DNA from: an uncultured Blautia sp.
GTDB lineage: Bacteria > Bacillota > Clostridia > Lachnospirales > Lachnospiraceae
Length of the DNA: 7,285 bases
Reading direction: 5' to 3'
Assembly: GCA_945872375.1 (NCBI GenBank)
Contig: CAMBYR010000101.1
Coordinates: 1 to 7,285 of the forward strand
A program made the position numbers and the translations under genes. Under the pieces are notes generated by a model that searched no databases, was not told where the DNA came from, and saw nothing but the letters and a program-made list of their open reading frames with translations. Every line of letters starts with the position of its first letter. Position 1 is the stretch's first letter. Of the stretch, positions 1-5,869 are shown piece by piece.

Positions 1-687
1 GAAATTCAGCATACAGTCGGATACACCTGATTTCCGGGAACAGGAAATAAGATTATCGGCCTTTTCCGGCACTGTGGTGGAGAATAAAAGCTCGTAATTG
101 TCATAATCGAATGCGGGAAGATTGTTTTCGCAGTTGACGATGACTCCATACGAGAAATCGTTCTGGATCATGTTGCGGATCATGTAAGCGTATTCCTGAT
201 CAGAATACAGATGCCATTTCTGGTCGGGAATAGAAAGAGAGCGAATGAGGTCTGAGGAATTCTCCTGATTTATAAAATCCGAGTTGTTCAGATCTACAAA
301 AAGAAAATCATCGATATCCGGGCGGCTGAAATAAAAACCGTCGGCATAATCGTTTAAGAATGGCATTTCTGAAATCTCCCGGTAAAGCTGATAACGGTCA
401 TACACAAACGTCCAGTGGGTTCGGCTTCCTTCGGAGTTGGAATAATATTTTCGGCAATAGTCACCGGAGGAAATTTCATAAAGATAATAATAAGAGGAGT
501 TCAGCCTGTTATCCAGATCCTCCATGTAAGACGCAAGGTTCGTGGAAATGGATGAAATAACGGAATCCTTTGCGTTTTCAAGAACCGTGTTCATAATGAT
601 GAAAGAAATGATATTTAATGGGAGAATCATGATAACGAGAATAAAAACAGTCATGGAGATTAATGATTTCTTTCTTTTACCAAACAT
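1..687 (-). CDS. Sensor protein, probable YesM-type sensor histidine kinase, N-terminal part (truncated by the window edge)
   Basis: Reading the minus strand from an ATG at 687, 229 codons stay open to the window edge, so the C-terminus is missing. An AGGATT-flanked GGAGG (complement of 694-698) sits 6 nt before the ATG. The protein starts with a short basic stretch (MFGKRKK), then one hydrophobic segment at about residues 9-33. The remaining ~195 residues are polar, rich in Tyr, Asp, Asn and Ser, and have few cysteines (78, 186, 216, 225). This architecture, one N-terminal membrane helix followed by a large extracytoplasmic sensor region, is typical of YesM/LytS-like sensor kinases of Firmicutes that sense sugars through partner binding proteins. 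The second helix, HAMP, and kinase domains that would prove it lie outside the window. It could instead be a membrane-bound cyclase or chemoreceptor. Its promoter faces a divergent carbohydrate-type gene relic, which fits a local sugar regulator. Confidence 0.6.
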   Translation of the reverse strand, partial: MFGKRKKSLISMTVFILVIMILPLNIISFIIMNTVLENAKDSVISSISTNLASYMEDLDNRLNSSYYYLYEISSGDYCRKYYSNSEGSRTHWTFVYDRYQLYREISEMPFLNDYADGFYFSRPDIDDFLFVDLNNSDFINQENSSDLIRSLSIPDQKWHLYSDQEYAYMIRNMIQNDFSYGVIVNCENNLPAFDYDNYELLFSTTVPEKADNLISCSRKSGVSDCMLNF

Positions 688-729
688 TAGAATCCTCCAA
701 ATATACGACATGATCTGAAATATATAGGC

Positions 730-758
730 ATTATAACGAGTTTTCTGCTTCAGAGCAA
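730..758 (-). promoter_or_regulatory. Sigma-A type promoter for the sensor kinase gene
   Basis: On the minus strand a perfect TATAAT (735 down to 730) is preceded, after a 17-bp spacer, by TTGCTC (758 down to 753), which matches three of six -35 positions. It would start transcription about 35 nt before the ATG at 687. The -10 is strong and the -35 is weak, so activation by a regulator is possible. Confidence 0.55.
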
Positions 759-770
759 ATGCTTTTTGTA

Positions 771-789
771 TATTTTACCGGTTAAAATA
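771..789. promoter_or_regulatory. 7-bp inverted repeat between divergent promoters, candidate operator
   Basis: TATTTTA at 771-777 is repeated in inverted orientation as TAAAATA at 783-789, separated by CCGGT. It lies just upstream of the minus-strand -35 (753-758) and about 35 bp upstream of the weak plus-strand -35. That is where a regulator shared by the two divergent genes could bind. The arms are AT-rich, so a chance occurrence is not excluded. No regulator family is identified. Confidence 0.3.
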
Positions 790-824
790 GTTTAAAAGTT
801 GAAACAAGAGGTAAAAAATCTGAA

Positions 825-853
825 TGGTCACAAATCAGAATAAACTATAGAAT
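825..853 (+). promoter_or_regulatory. Possible promoter of the nucleoside hydrolase/GH30 relic
   Basis: TGGTCA (825-830, four of six -35 matches) and TAGAAT (848-853, five of six -10 matches) are 17 bp apart. They lie about 58 bp before the ATG at 911. A 5-bp inverted repeat (TCTGA 819-823, TCAGA 835-839) overlaps the -35. If real, the promoter is weak and may have needed an activator. Confidence 0.35.
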
Positions 854-910
854 AATACCAGAAAAGGATATGAGGGATGGCTTTACCCGAAAAAAGAAAG
901 GAGAGATGTC

Positions 911-1141
911 ATGTTTGACTATAGTTTTCAGGTGCCTGCTCAGAAGAAAATCAGAATGATCGTTCATACTGACTACAAGAATGAAGCGGATGACCAGTAT
1001 GCTGTGGCACATCATCTGATGACTCCGAAATTTGCTGTGGCGGGAATTGTGGCCGGACATTTTGACAGGGCGAACATGGGACGCTATCCGGAAGGCGGAA
1101 CGGCACAGGCAAGCTACGATGAGGTGGTGAAGGTTCTGGAA
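911..1141 (+). pseudogene. 5' fragment of a nucleoside-hydrolase-like gene
   Basis: The ATG at 911 follows a good ribosome binding site (GGAG at 900-903, 7 nt spacer). The first ~77 residues resemble the N-terminus of nucleoside-hydrolase-like proteins. They include a strand ending in HTD (Asp21), then KNEADDQYA (residues 23-31), which matches the Asp-rich metal and ribose-binding loop of the family. A GIVAGHFD segment (residues 45-52) and a helix SYDEVVKVLE (68-77) follow. The family is normally about 300 residues and hydrolyses the N-glycosidic bond of nucleosides in the cytoplasm. After codon 77 homology stops. The frame continues with 38 unrelated residues (Arg-, His- and Cys-rich) to a stop at 1256-1258, because the following DNA codes for a GH30 C-terminus in another frame. 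The fragment lacks most of the fold and should be inactive. The exact substrate of the intact ancestor cannot be told; a DUF1593-like relative is possible. Confidence 0.72.
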
Positions 1142-1478
1142 CATGATCGTGGACAGAACCGGAGGTCCGCGCCATGTACCGGGCGGATTTGCAGCGCCAA
1201 TCGTAGCAGAGGAGGATGGAACCTACACAAAAACCATCAGTTATTATTACATCTGTGAGATTGCAAAGACGATTCAGCCGGGAGCCATACGTATGGGAAT
1301 CAGCACCTACGGGCTTCAGGCGGAGGCTGCTGCGGTAAAAAATACGGATGGCTCTGTAGGAGTGATCCTTCTGAACCAGGAAAAAAGAAAGGTTCCGGTG
1401 GCCATCCGTATGAATGGGTATCTTTGCCAGCTGGAATTGCCGGAAGAAACATTAAGTACGGTTATGATACATCTCTGA
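1131..1478 (+). pseudogene. 3' fragment of a GH30-type glucosylceramidase-like glycoside hydrolase
   Basis: In the frame read from 1131, the sequence RFWNMIVDRTGGPRH opens a segment that looks like the end of a GH30 enzyme. WNM corresponds to the last barrel strand and GGPRH to the loop after it. AAPIVAEEDG, SYYYI and IQPGAIRMGIS (about 1194-1305) follow, then the C-terminal beta-domain signature of the type AVKNTDGSVGVILLNQ (about 1333-1380). The stop at 1476-1478 comes where the family normally ends. Both catalytic glutamates of GH30 lie in the barrel and are missing, so no activity is expected. An in-frame TGA at 1128-1130 closes the frame upstream. The only early ATG (1143) has no clear ribosome binding site. 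GH30 enzymes of gut Firmicutes cleave beta-glucosides, glucosylceramides or xylan-type glycans; the substrate of the ancestor is not known. The well-preserved reading frame suggests that the deletion is recent. Confidence 0.75.
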
Positions 1479-2798
1479 TACCTTATGTACACAGTACAAA
1501 CAGGTGGGCACAATATAAAGTGTTGCAGAGATCCACGCAGTCTGGTCTGCATAGCAGATGGCGGAATAGCCGAATTTATCAACAAAAAACAGGCTCACGA
1601 TGCAGCGGGCAAACATTTCCGTTACCCCGGAGAACACAACTCTGCCGGAATAACCGAGACCCTGTGTGCACATACGGCAGACATTCAAAAAGCCAAGGCT
1701 CCAGAAGAAATATCCCATACATCTTAAATACTGTGCTGAGGCATTCAGTACTGCGGTATTGCCCTGACTGACAAAGAGAAGCGACAGGGAACGGCCGAAA
1801 AAAATCATGACCAGGCCGCCGCAGAAGCCGTAAAAGACGGCCAGTGCCAGGCCTTCTGCCAGTCCCTTTCGGATCCTTTCGATTTTTCCGGCTCCCAGAT
1901 TCTGGCTGCAGAAAACAGATACGGCTGTAGCAAATGCGTCAAACGGACACATCATAAACTGCTTGATCTTCATTCCAGCTGTGAAGCCGGAAACATAGAT
2001 GCTGCCCAGGCCGTTGTTGGCAGACTGCATCACCATACTTCCGACTGCAGTAATGGAAAACTGAAGTCCCATGGGAATGCCCATGAGCAGCAGCTCTCTG
2101 ACTGTGGCTGCATGTATCTGAAGATTTTCCTTCGCAAGATGCAGAAGGGGCATCTTCTTTATAATATAAATCAGACAGAAGCACCCGCTCATTGCCTGAG
2201 CGGTAATGGTAGCGATCGCTGCTCCTGCACATCCCCAGTTCAGAACCAGGATACAGAACAGATCCAGAAAAATATTCAGGATCGTGGAGATCGCCAGAAA
2301 AAGAAAGGGGGTTCTGCTGTCACCAACGGAACGAAGGATTCCGGATGTCAGATTGTAGAGAAAAGAAAACGGAATTCCAAGGAAAATAATCAGCAGGTAC
2401 TGATAGGCATTGCCATAAATATCCTCCGGTGTGGACAAAAGATGGAGGATCTGCGGGCAGAAACAGGCGCAGGCGGTGGTAAGCACCGTGCCGATCAGTG
2501 CTGCCAGCACAATTCCGTGAAAAATGCAGTCCCGCATCTTTCGATGATCCCTGGCGCCAAAATATTTGGCAACGGGCACGCAGAAGCCGCTGCAGATTCC
2601 GATACAGAATCCTAAAACAAGAAACTGCACACTGCTGGAGGCGCCCACACCAGCCAGGGCTTTGGATCCCAGAAATCTTCCCACGATAGCAGCATCAATG
2701 ATATTGTAGGTCTGCTGCAGAAGATTTCCCAGCAAAAGCGGCAGGGCAAACTTTATGATCAATGTGACCGGTCTGCCCTGAGTCATATTTCCATTCAT
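1452..2798 (-). CDS. MATE family multidrug/metabolite efflux protein
   Basis: This 448-residue integral membrane protein has the length and pattern of a MATE exporter, with about twelve hydrophobic segments in two six-helix halves. Typical family features are MTQGRPVTLIIKFALPLLLGNLLQQ at the N-terminus, the first-helix motif YNIIDAAIVGRFLG (31-44), and KALAGVGASS. Others are SGILRSVGDSRTP (152-163), and in the second half GIPMGLQFSITAVGSMVMQ (240-258) and FCSQNLGAGKIERIRKG (296-312). MATE proteins exchange Na+ or H+ for cationic drugs or metabolites across the cytoplasmic membrane; the substrate cannot be predicted. The chosen ATG at 2798 has GGAG 8 nt upstream; the Met at residue 5 has none. 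It lies 39 bp after the second chromate transporter gene, with no terminator between, so it is probably the last gene of that operon. The stop lies inside the GH30 relic, giving a 27-bp convergent overlap. I see no clear hairpin terminator after it. Confidence 0.93.
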   Translation of the reverse strand: MNGNMTQGRPVTLIIKFALPLLLGNLLQQTYNIIDAAIVGRFLGSKALAGVGASSSVQFLVLGFCIGICSGFCVPVAKYFGARDHRKMRDCIFHGIVLAALIGTVLTTACACFCPQILHLLSTPEDIYGNAYQYLLIIFLGIPFSFLYNLTSGILRSVGDSRTPFLFLAISTILNIFLDLFCILVLNWGCAGAAIATITAQAMSGCFCLIYIIKKMPLLHLAKENLQIHAATVRELLLMGIPMGLQFSITAVGSMVMQSANNGLGSIYVSGFTAGMKIKQFMMCPFDAFATAVSVFCSQNLGAGKIERIRKGLAEGLALAVFYGFCGGLVMIFFGRSLSLLFVSQGNTAVLNASAQYLRCMGYFFWSLGFLNVCRMCTQGLGYSGRVVFSGVTEMFARCIVSLFFVDKFGYSAICYADQTAWISATLYIVPTCLYCVHKVSEMYHNRT

Positions 2799-2837
2799 AA
2801 TGTCATCTCCGGATTATTGATATTGGTGAAAACAGGG

Positions 2838-3443
2838 TTATGCACTCATGGAAAACAGGATTCCAATGACGGCGGATCCTGCAATAAATACAATAGGATG
2901 CAGTTTTTTGGTGAATTTCACCTTATTGGTGAGGATCCAGAGGATAATAGCCAGAACCCATCCCTGCCAGTTGATTGCTGCCGGAGAAAAGCCTTCTGCC
3001 AGTGTATCCTGGAAAAACAGGGTTGCCATAACGACGGTGATCCCTGCTGCTGCGATCAGACCTGCAGAAGCAGGACGAAGACCGTAAAAAGCGTTGTTCA
3101 CATATTTATTGTTCCGGAAATTTCGAAGGAACATGGCAATGATCAGAATGACGATAATGGATGGTGTCACCAGGCCAAGAGTAGCAATGATGGCGCCCGA
3201 CACTGCACCCGGAGTTCCGTTGTGCTTCATTCCGGTAATAAAACCTACGTAAGAAGCCATATTCACGCCAATTGGTCCGGGGGTGGACTCGCTGACTGCG
3301 ATCATGTTTGCCAGATCTGTATGTGTGAACCAGCCGGTTGCATCAGACATCTGATACAGGAAAGGAATCGTAGCCATTCCGCCGCCGACGGTAAAAAGAC
3401 CTGTCTTGAAAAATTCATAAAATAACTGTAAATACAGGATCAT
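2838..3443 (-). CDS. Half-length chromate transporter (CHR domain), second subunit
   Basis: This 201-residue membrane protein carries one CHR domain. Visible family marks are FFKTGLFTVGGGMATIPFL (11-29), a GWF..TDLANMIAVSESTPGPIGVNMASYVG block (37-67) with the conserved PGP-type motif (TPGP at 54-57), and a following GAVSGAIIATLGLVTPS segment (79-95). Five or six hydrophobic segments follow. Long ChrA proteins have two such domains in one chain. Short CHR proteins occur as adjacent pairs, and in Bacillus subtilis the ywrB/ywrA-type pair is reported to work only together. The ATG at 3441-3443 overlaps the TGA of the upstream partner (ATGA), so translation is probably coupled. A GGGAGGG site about 9 nt before it lies inside the partner's coding sequence. 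Chromate export is the family annotation; the true substrate in an anaerobe may be another oxyanion. Confidence 0.92.
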   Translation of the reverse strand: MILYLQLFYEFFKTGLFTVGGGMATIPFLYQMSDATGWFTHTDLANMIAVSESTPGPIGVNMASYVGFITGMKHNGTPGAVSGAIIATLGLVTPSIIVILIIAMFLRNFRNNKYVNNAFYGLRPASAGLIAAAGITVVMATLFFQDTLAEGFSPAAINWQGWVLAIILWILTNKVKFTKKLHPIVFIAGSAVIGILFSMSA

Positions 3444-3982
3444 TGTTCTTTCCCTCCCAGAGCTTTCAGAATAATGCCTGCAGCTGCTGCCAGCAGGACA
3501 AAGATTACGGGGCTCAGATTCGTAAGACAGCTTCCCAGAGTCACAACTGCGAAAATCACAAGAGTGAATTTATCGACAATTGCTTTTTTGAACAATTTTA
3601 CAACTGCGTTCAGAATCAGTACACAGACACAGACGCGGATGCCGCCAAAAGCATTCTGTACCCATACTACGTGGGAAAATGATTCAATGACCCCTGCCAG
3701 CAGAGAGATGATCACCAGAGAAGGAAATACAATGCCCAGAGTGGCAATAATTCCTCCGGAGACGCCTTTTTTCTTCTGTCCCACAAAAGTGGCGGTATTG
3801 ACGGCGATGATGCCGGGCGTGCACTGACCGATGGCGAAATAATCCATCAGTTCTTCCTCTGTGGCCCATTTTTTTGTTTCGACGACTTCCCGCTGAAGAA
3901 TGGGGAGCATGGCATAACCGCCGCCGAAGGTCATGACGCCGATTCTGGCAAAAGTCAGAAAAAGATCTAATAAAAGTTTCAT
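3440..3982 (-). CDS. Half-length chromate transporter (CHR domain), first subunit
   Basis: This is a 180-residue single-CHR-domain membrane protein. Residues 8-29 (FLTFARIGVMTFGGGYAMLPIL) form the conserved N-terminal helix with the GGGxAM motif. A W..EEELMDYFAIGQCTPGIIAVNTATFVG block (39-68) is the oxyanion-transporter signature, here with TPGI rather than TPGP at 55-58. GVSGGIIATLGIVFPS (73-88) follows. The start at 3982 is chosen because AAGGAGG lies 5 nt upstream. Extending to an in-frame ATG at 4198 would add about 72 polar residues across the leader and promoter, with no homology. It is the first gene of a unit with the second CHR protein (4-bp overlap) and the MATE exporter. The two CHR proteins are clearly paralogous but diverged, as expected for the two halves of a heterodimer. 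Confidence 0.93.
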   Translation of the reverse strand: MKLLLDLFLTFARIGVMTFGGGYAMLPILQREVVETKKWATEEELMDYFAIGQCTPGIIAVNTATFVGQKKKGVSGGIIATLGIVFPSLVIISLLAGVIESFSHVVWVQNAFGGIRVCVCVLILNAVVKLFKKAIVDKFTLVIFAVVTLGSCLTNLSPVIFVLLAAAAGIILKALGGKEQ

Positions 3983-3987
3983 TACAG

Positions 3988-3994
3988 CCTCCTT
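3988..3994 (-). promoter_or_regulatory. Ribosome binding site that fixes the start of the first chromate transporter
   Basis: The complement of CCTCCTT at 3988-3994 reads AAGGAGG, 5 nt before the ATG at 3982. It is close to a full anti-16S match. It rules against the much longer open frame that begins at 4198. Confidence 0.9.
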
Positions 3995-4017
3995 ATGATT
4001 TGATTGCTGAGAATTTA

Positions 4018-4039
4018 TGCGGAGCTTTGATGATCCGCA
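4018..4039. promoter_or_regulatory. Inverted repeat at the predicted 5' end of the chromate transporter mRNA
   Basis: TGCGGA at 4018-4023 pairs with TCCGCA at 4034-4039 across a 10-nt loop. The predicted transcription start, about 7 nt past the -10 at 4051-4046, falls at about 4039. The mRNA would therefore open with this hairpin. It may be a 5' stabiliser or a repressor site at the start point. Only 6 bp pair, so the call is tentative. Confidence 0.35.
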
Positions 4040-4045
4040 ACCCAT

Positions 4046-4074
4046 AGTATAGCGTTTTCTTTCCCGTTTGAAAA
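4046..4074 (-). promoter_or_regulatory. Promoter of the chromate transporter-MATE operon
   Basis: On the minus strand TATACT (4051 down to 4046, five of six matches) is preceded by TTTTCA (4074 down to 4069, four of six) with a 17-bp spacer. It lies about 65 nt before the start codon at 3982 and diverges from the malQ promoter. Confidence 0.5.
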
Positions 4075-4128
4075 GCCGGAAATACAAAAATATGTCGATT
4101 TTATCACAGGAATCTTGGTTTTTTATCA

Positions 4129-4158
4129 TTGACAGTTTGATATATTTAAAATTATTAT
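4129..4158 (+). promoter_or_regulatory. Near-consensus promoter of malQ
   Basis: A perfect -35 TTGACA (4129-4134) and TATTAT (4153-4158, five of six -10 matches) are 18 bp apart. An AT-rich spacer lies between them. Transcription would start near 4165, leaving a leader of about 50 nt. This is the best -35 seen in the window and suggests solid basal expression. Confidence 0.7.
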
Positions 4159-4179
4159 AAAGCAGACAGAGAATACGGA

Positions 4180-4189
4180 AACAATTGTT
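4180..4189. promoter_or_regulatory. 10-bp palindrome in the malQ leader, candidate operator
   Basis: AACAATTGTT is a perfect palindrome about 15-25 nt downstream of the predicted malQ start point. A repressor could block transcription from there. LacI-type sugar regulators use palindromes of this general size, but the core here lacks the usual central CG. The assignment is weak. Confidence 0.25.
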
Positions 4190-4203
4190 ATTGAGCAAGT
4201 TTT

Positions 4204-4210
4204 AAGGAGG
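4204..4210 (+). promoter_or_regulatory. Ribosome binding site of malQ, deciding between two adjacent ATGs
   Basis: AAGGAGG ends at 4210. The ATG at 4214 is only 3 nt away, while the next ATG at 4217 is 6 nt away. The usual spacing favours 4217. Confidence 0.8.
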
Positions 4211-4216
4211 AGCATG

Positions 4217-5716
4217 ATGGCAAACAAAAGAGCATGTGGAGTACTGCTTCCGGTAAGCAGTCTGCCGTCAAAGTATGGAATTGGTTGTTTTTCAAAAAGT
4301 GCCTATGATTTTGTGGATATGCTGAAGGCATCCGGACAGAGCTACTGGCAGATTCTTCCGCTTGGCCCGACCAGCTACGGGGACTCTCCCTATCAGTCCT
4401 TTTCGACTTTTGCGGGAAACCCCTATTTCATCAGTCTGGAAGACCTGATTTCGGAGGGCGTGCTGAAGAAAAAAGAATGTGACAGCGTAGATTTTGGCAG
4501 CGATCCGTCAGACGTGGATTATGCGAAGCTTTATGAAGGACGTAAGAAGCTTCTGCGTCTGGCATATGAGCGCAGCCAGATTGCCAATCATCCGGAATTC
4601 GAAAAATTTCAGCAGCAGAACAGTTCCTGGCTGGAAGATTATGCACTTTTTATGGCTGTGAAGGATCGGTTTGAGGGAGTGCCGTGGAGTGAGTGGGCAG
4701 AGGATATTCGCCTTCGCTGGCAGAATGCCCTGGATTATTACAGACGTGAGCTTTATTTTGATATTGAATTTTACAAATATGTTCAGTTTAAATTTTATGA
4801 ACAGTGGGGGAAATTAAAATCCTACGCAAATGAAAACGGTATCAGGATCATCGGAGATATTCCGATTTATGTGGCTATGGACAGCGCAGATACATGGGCA
4901 AATCCATGGCTGTTTAAGCTGGATCAGGATAATAAGCCCACACAGGTTGCAGGCTGTCCGCCCGATGGATTTTCTGCCACAGGACAGCTTTGGGGAAATC
5001 CGCTTTACAACTGGGAAGTACATCGCCAGTCCGGATTTGACTGGTGGGTAAGGCGAATTGCTCACTGCTTTGATATGTATGATGTGGTCCGTATCGATCA
5101 TTTCCGTGGATTTGATGAATATTATGCCATCCCTTATGGTGATGAAACTGCGGAAAACGGATGGTGGGAAAAAGGACCCGGAATGGATCTTTTCCGTACC
5201 ATTTCCTACAGACTTGGCAATAAGGATATTATTGCAGAGGATCTTGGCTATATGACCGATTCGGTTGTTCAGCTTGTGCGTGACAGCGGTTATCCCAATA
5301 TGAAGGTTCTGGAATTTGCTTTTGACGAAAGAGATACCGGAAATGCCAGTGATTACCTGCCGCATAATTATCCCAGAAACTGCGTGGTTTATACAGGAAC
5401 TCATGATAATGAAACCCTGGTGTCCTGGTTTAAGAATATTACCGCTGCAGAGAGAAAGATGGTGCGGGAATATCTGAACAACTTCCACGACACAGACGAT
5501 GTGGTTTGTCAGGATATGATCTGCCTTGCCATGAGAAGTGTGGCGGATCTTTGTATCATTCCGCTTCAGGATTATCTGGGGCTTGATAATTCTGCCCGGA
5601 TCAATCAGCCGTCCACAACAGGCACCAACTGGAGATGGCGTCTGAAAAAAGGACAGTTTTCCAGAAAACTGCAAAAAAGGATGCTCGAACTTGCCGTAAG
5701 ATACGGACGGGTTTAA
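4217..5716 (+). CDS. malQ: 4-alpha-glucanotransferase (amylomaltase, GH77)
   Basis: This 499-residue cytoplasmic enzyme transfers alpha-1,4-glucan segments between maltodextrins, releasing glucose and longer chains for phosphorylase. It shows the whole GH77 fold: GVLLPVSSLPSKYGIG near the N-terminus (8-23), WQILPLGPTSYGDSPYQS (44-61), and GDIPIYVAMDSADTWANP (213-230). Next come QVAGCPPDGFSATGQLWGNPLYNW (243-266), RIDHFRGF, IIAEDLGYMT and YTGTHDNET. The catalytic residues are all present: nucleophile Asp294 in RIDHFRG, acid/base Glu341 in AEDLG, and the stabilising Asp397 in GTHDNE. They align with Asp293, Glu340 and Asp395 of Thermus amylomaltase. Length is normal for the short bacterial type without an extra N-terminal module. 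ATG 4217 is preferred over 4214 on ribosome-site spacing, which changes the protein by one Met. The gene is alone, with its own promoter and terminator, and diverges from the chromate transporters. Confidence 0.97.
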   Translation: MANKRACGVLLPVSSLPSKYGIGCFSKSAYDFVDMLKASGQSYWQILPLGPTSYGDSPYQSFSTFAGNPYFISLEDLISEGVLKKKECDSVDFGSDPSDVDYAKLYEGRKKLLRLAYERSQIANHPEFEKFQQQNSSWLEDYALFMAVKDRFEGVPWSEWAEDIRLRWQNALDYYRRELYFDIEFYKYVQFKFYEQWGKLKSYANENGIRIIGDIPIYVAMDSADTWANPWLFKLDQDNKPTQVAGCPPDGFSATGQLWGNPLYNWEVHRQSGFDWWVRRIAHCFDMYDVVRIDHFRGFDEYYAIPYGDETAENGWWEKGPGMDLFRTISYRLGNKDIIAEDLGYMTDSVVQLVRDSGYPNMKVLEFAFDERDTGNASDYLPHNYPRNCVVYTGTHDNETLVSWFKNITAAERKMVREYLNNFHDTDDVVCQDMICLAMRSVADLCIIPLQDYLGLDNSARINQPSTTGTNWRWRLKKGQFSRKLQKRMLELAVRYGRV

Positions 5717-5737
5717 GGACATCGATCGCTTTCACAG

Positions 5738-5775
5738 CCGCCGCTGCCGTCACAGAACTGCAGCGGCGGTTTTTT
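5738..5775 (+). terminator. Strong intrinsic terminator after malQ
   Basis: CCGCCGCTGC (5738-5747) pairs perfectly with GCAGCGGCGG (5760-5769) across a 12-nt loop. Six T residues (5770-5775) follow at once. It begins 21 bp after the malQ stop and separates malQ from the polyamine operon. Confidence 0.95.
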
Positions 5776-5831
5776 CTTAATGCTTTGCCGCAAGGCTACT
5801 GTCCGGGTCTTTTATAATTATAATAAAGATA

Positions 5832-5860
5832 TAGACTTTTTTGTCGAAAAATTATATACT
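5832..5860 (+). promoter_or_regulatory. Likely promoter of the potAB operon
   Basis: TAGACT (5832-5837, four of six) and TATACT (5855-5860, five of six) are 17 bp apart. They lie about 80 bp before potA and after the malQ terminator. Two upstream TATAAT boxes (5813-5818, 5819-5824) have no matching -35 at normal spacing. The 224-bp gap 5717-5940 holds only the terminator, this promoter and the leader hairpin. Confidence 0.5.
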
Positions 5861-5869
5861 ATGAAGGAT

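Noticed and set aside
360..560. A 66-codon plus-strand open frame within the sensor gene
   Set aside because: It has no ribosome site or domain and is opposite a continuous 229-codon reading frame with a ribosome binding site and a membrane helix.
1143..1478. The GH30 tail as an independent small protein starting at 1143
   Set aside because: The segment matches only the end of a larger family, starts within a conserved strand (WNM), and has no convincing ribosome binding site.
2112..2615. A 167-codon plus-strand open frame opposite the MATE gene
   Set aside because: It is antisense to a well-supported transporter, with no recognisable domain.
2817..3425. A 202-codon plus-strand open frame opposite the second chromate transporter
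   Set aside because: The product is rich in Cys, His, Asp and Gln, typical of the antisense of a hydrophobic membrane protein. No motif or ribosome site is seen.
3983..4198. An N-terminal extension of the first chromate transporter to an ATG at 4198
   Set aside because: The extra residues have no homology, cover the promoter and leader, and lack a ribosome site, while AAGGAGG stands 5 nt before the ATG at 3982.
4814..5722. A 302-codon open frame on the minus strand opposite malQ
   Set aside because: It lies wholly within the malQ coding region, has a composition expected of a complementary frame, no ribosome binding site and no family resemblance. malQ has all its catalytic motifs.
5811..5824. 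Two TATAAT boxes in the gap before potA
   Set aside because: Neither has a -35-like hexamer at 16-19 bp; the pair at 5832-5860 is better placed.
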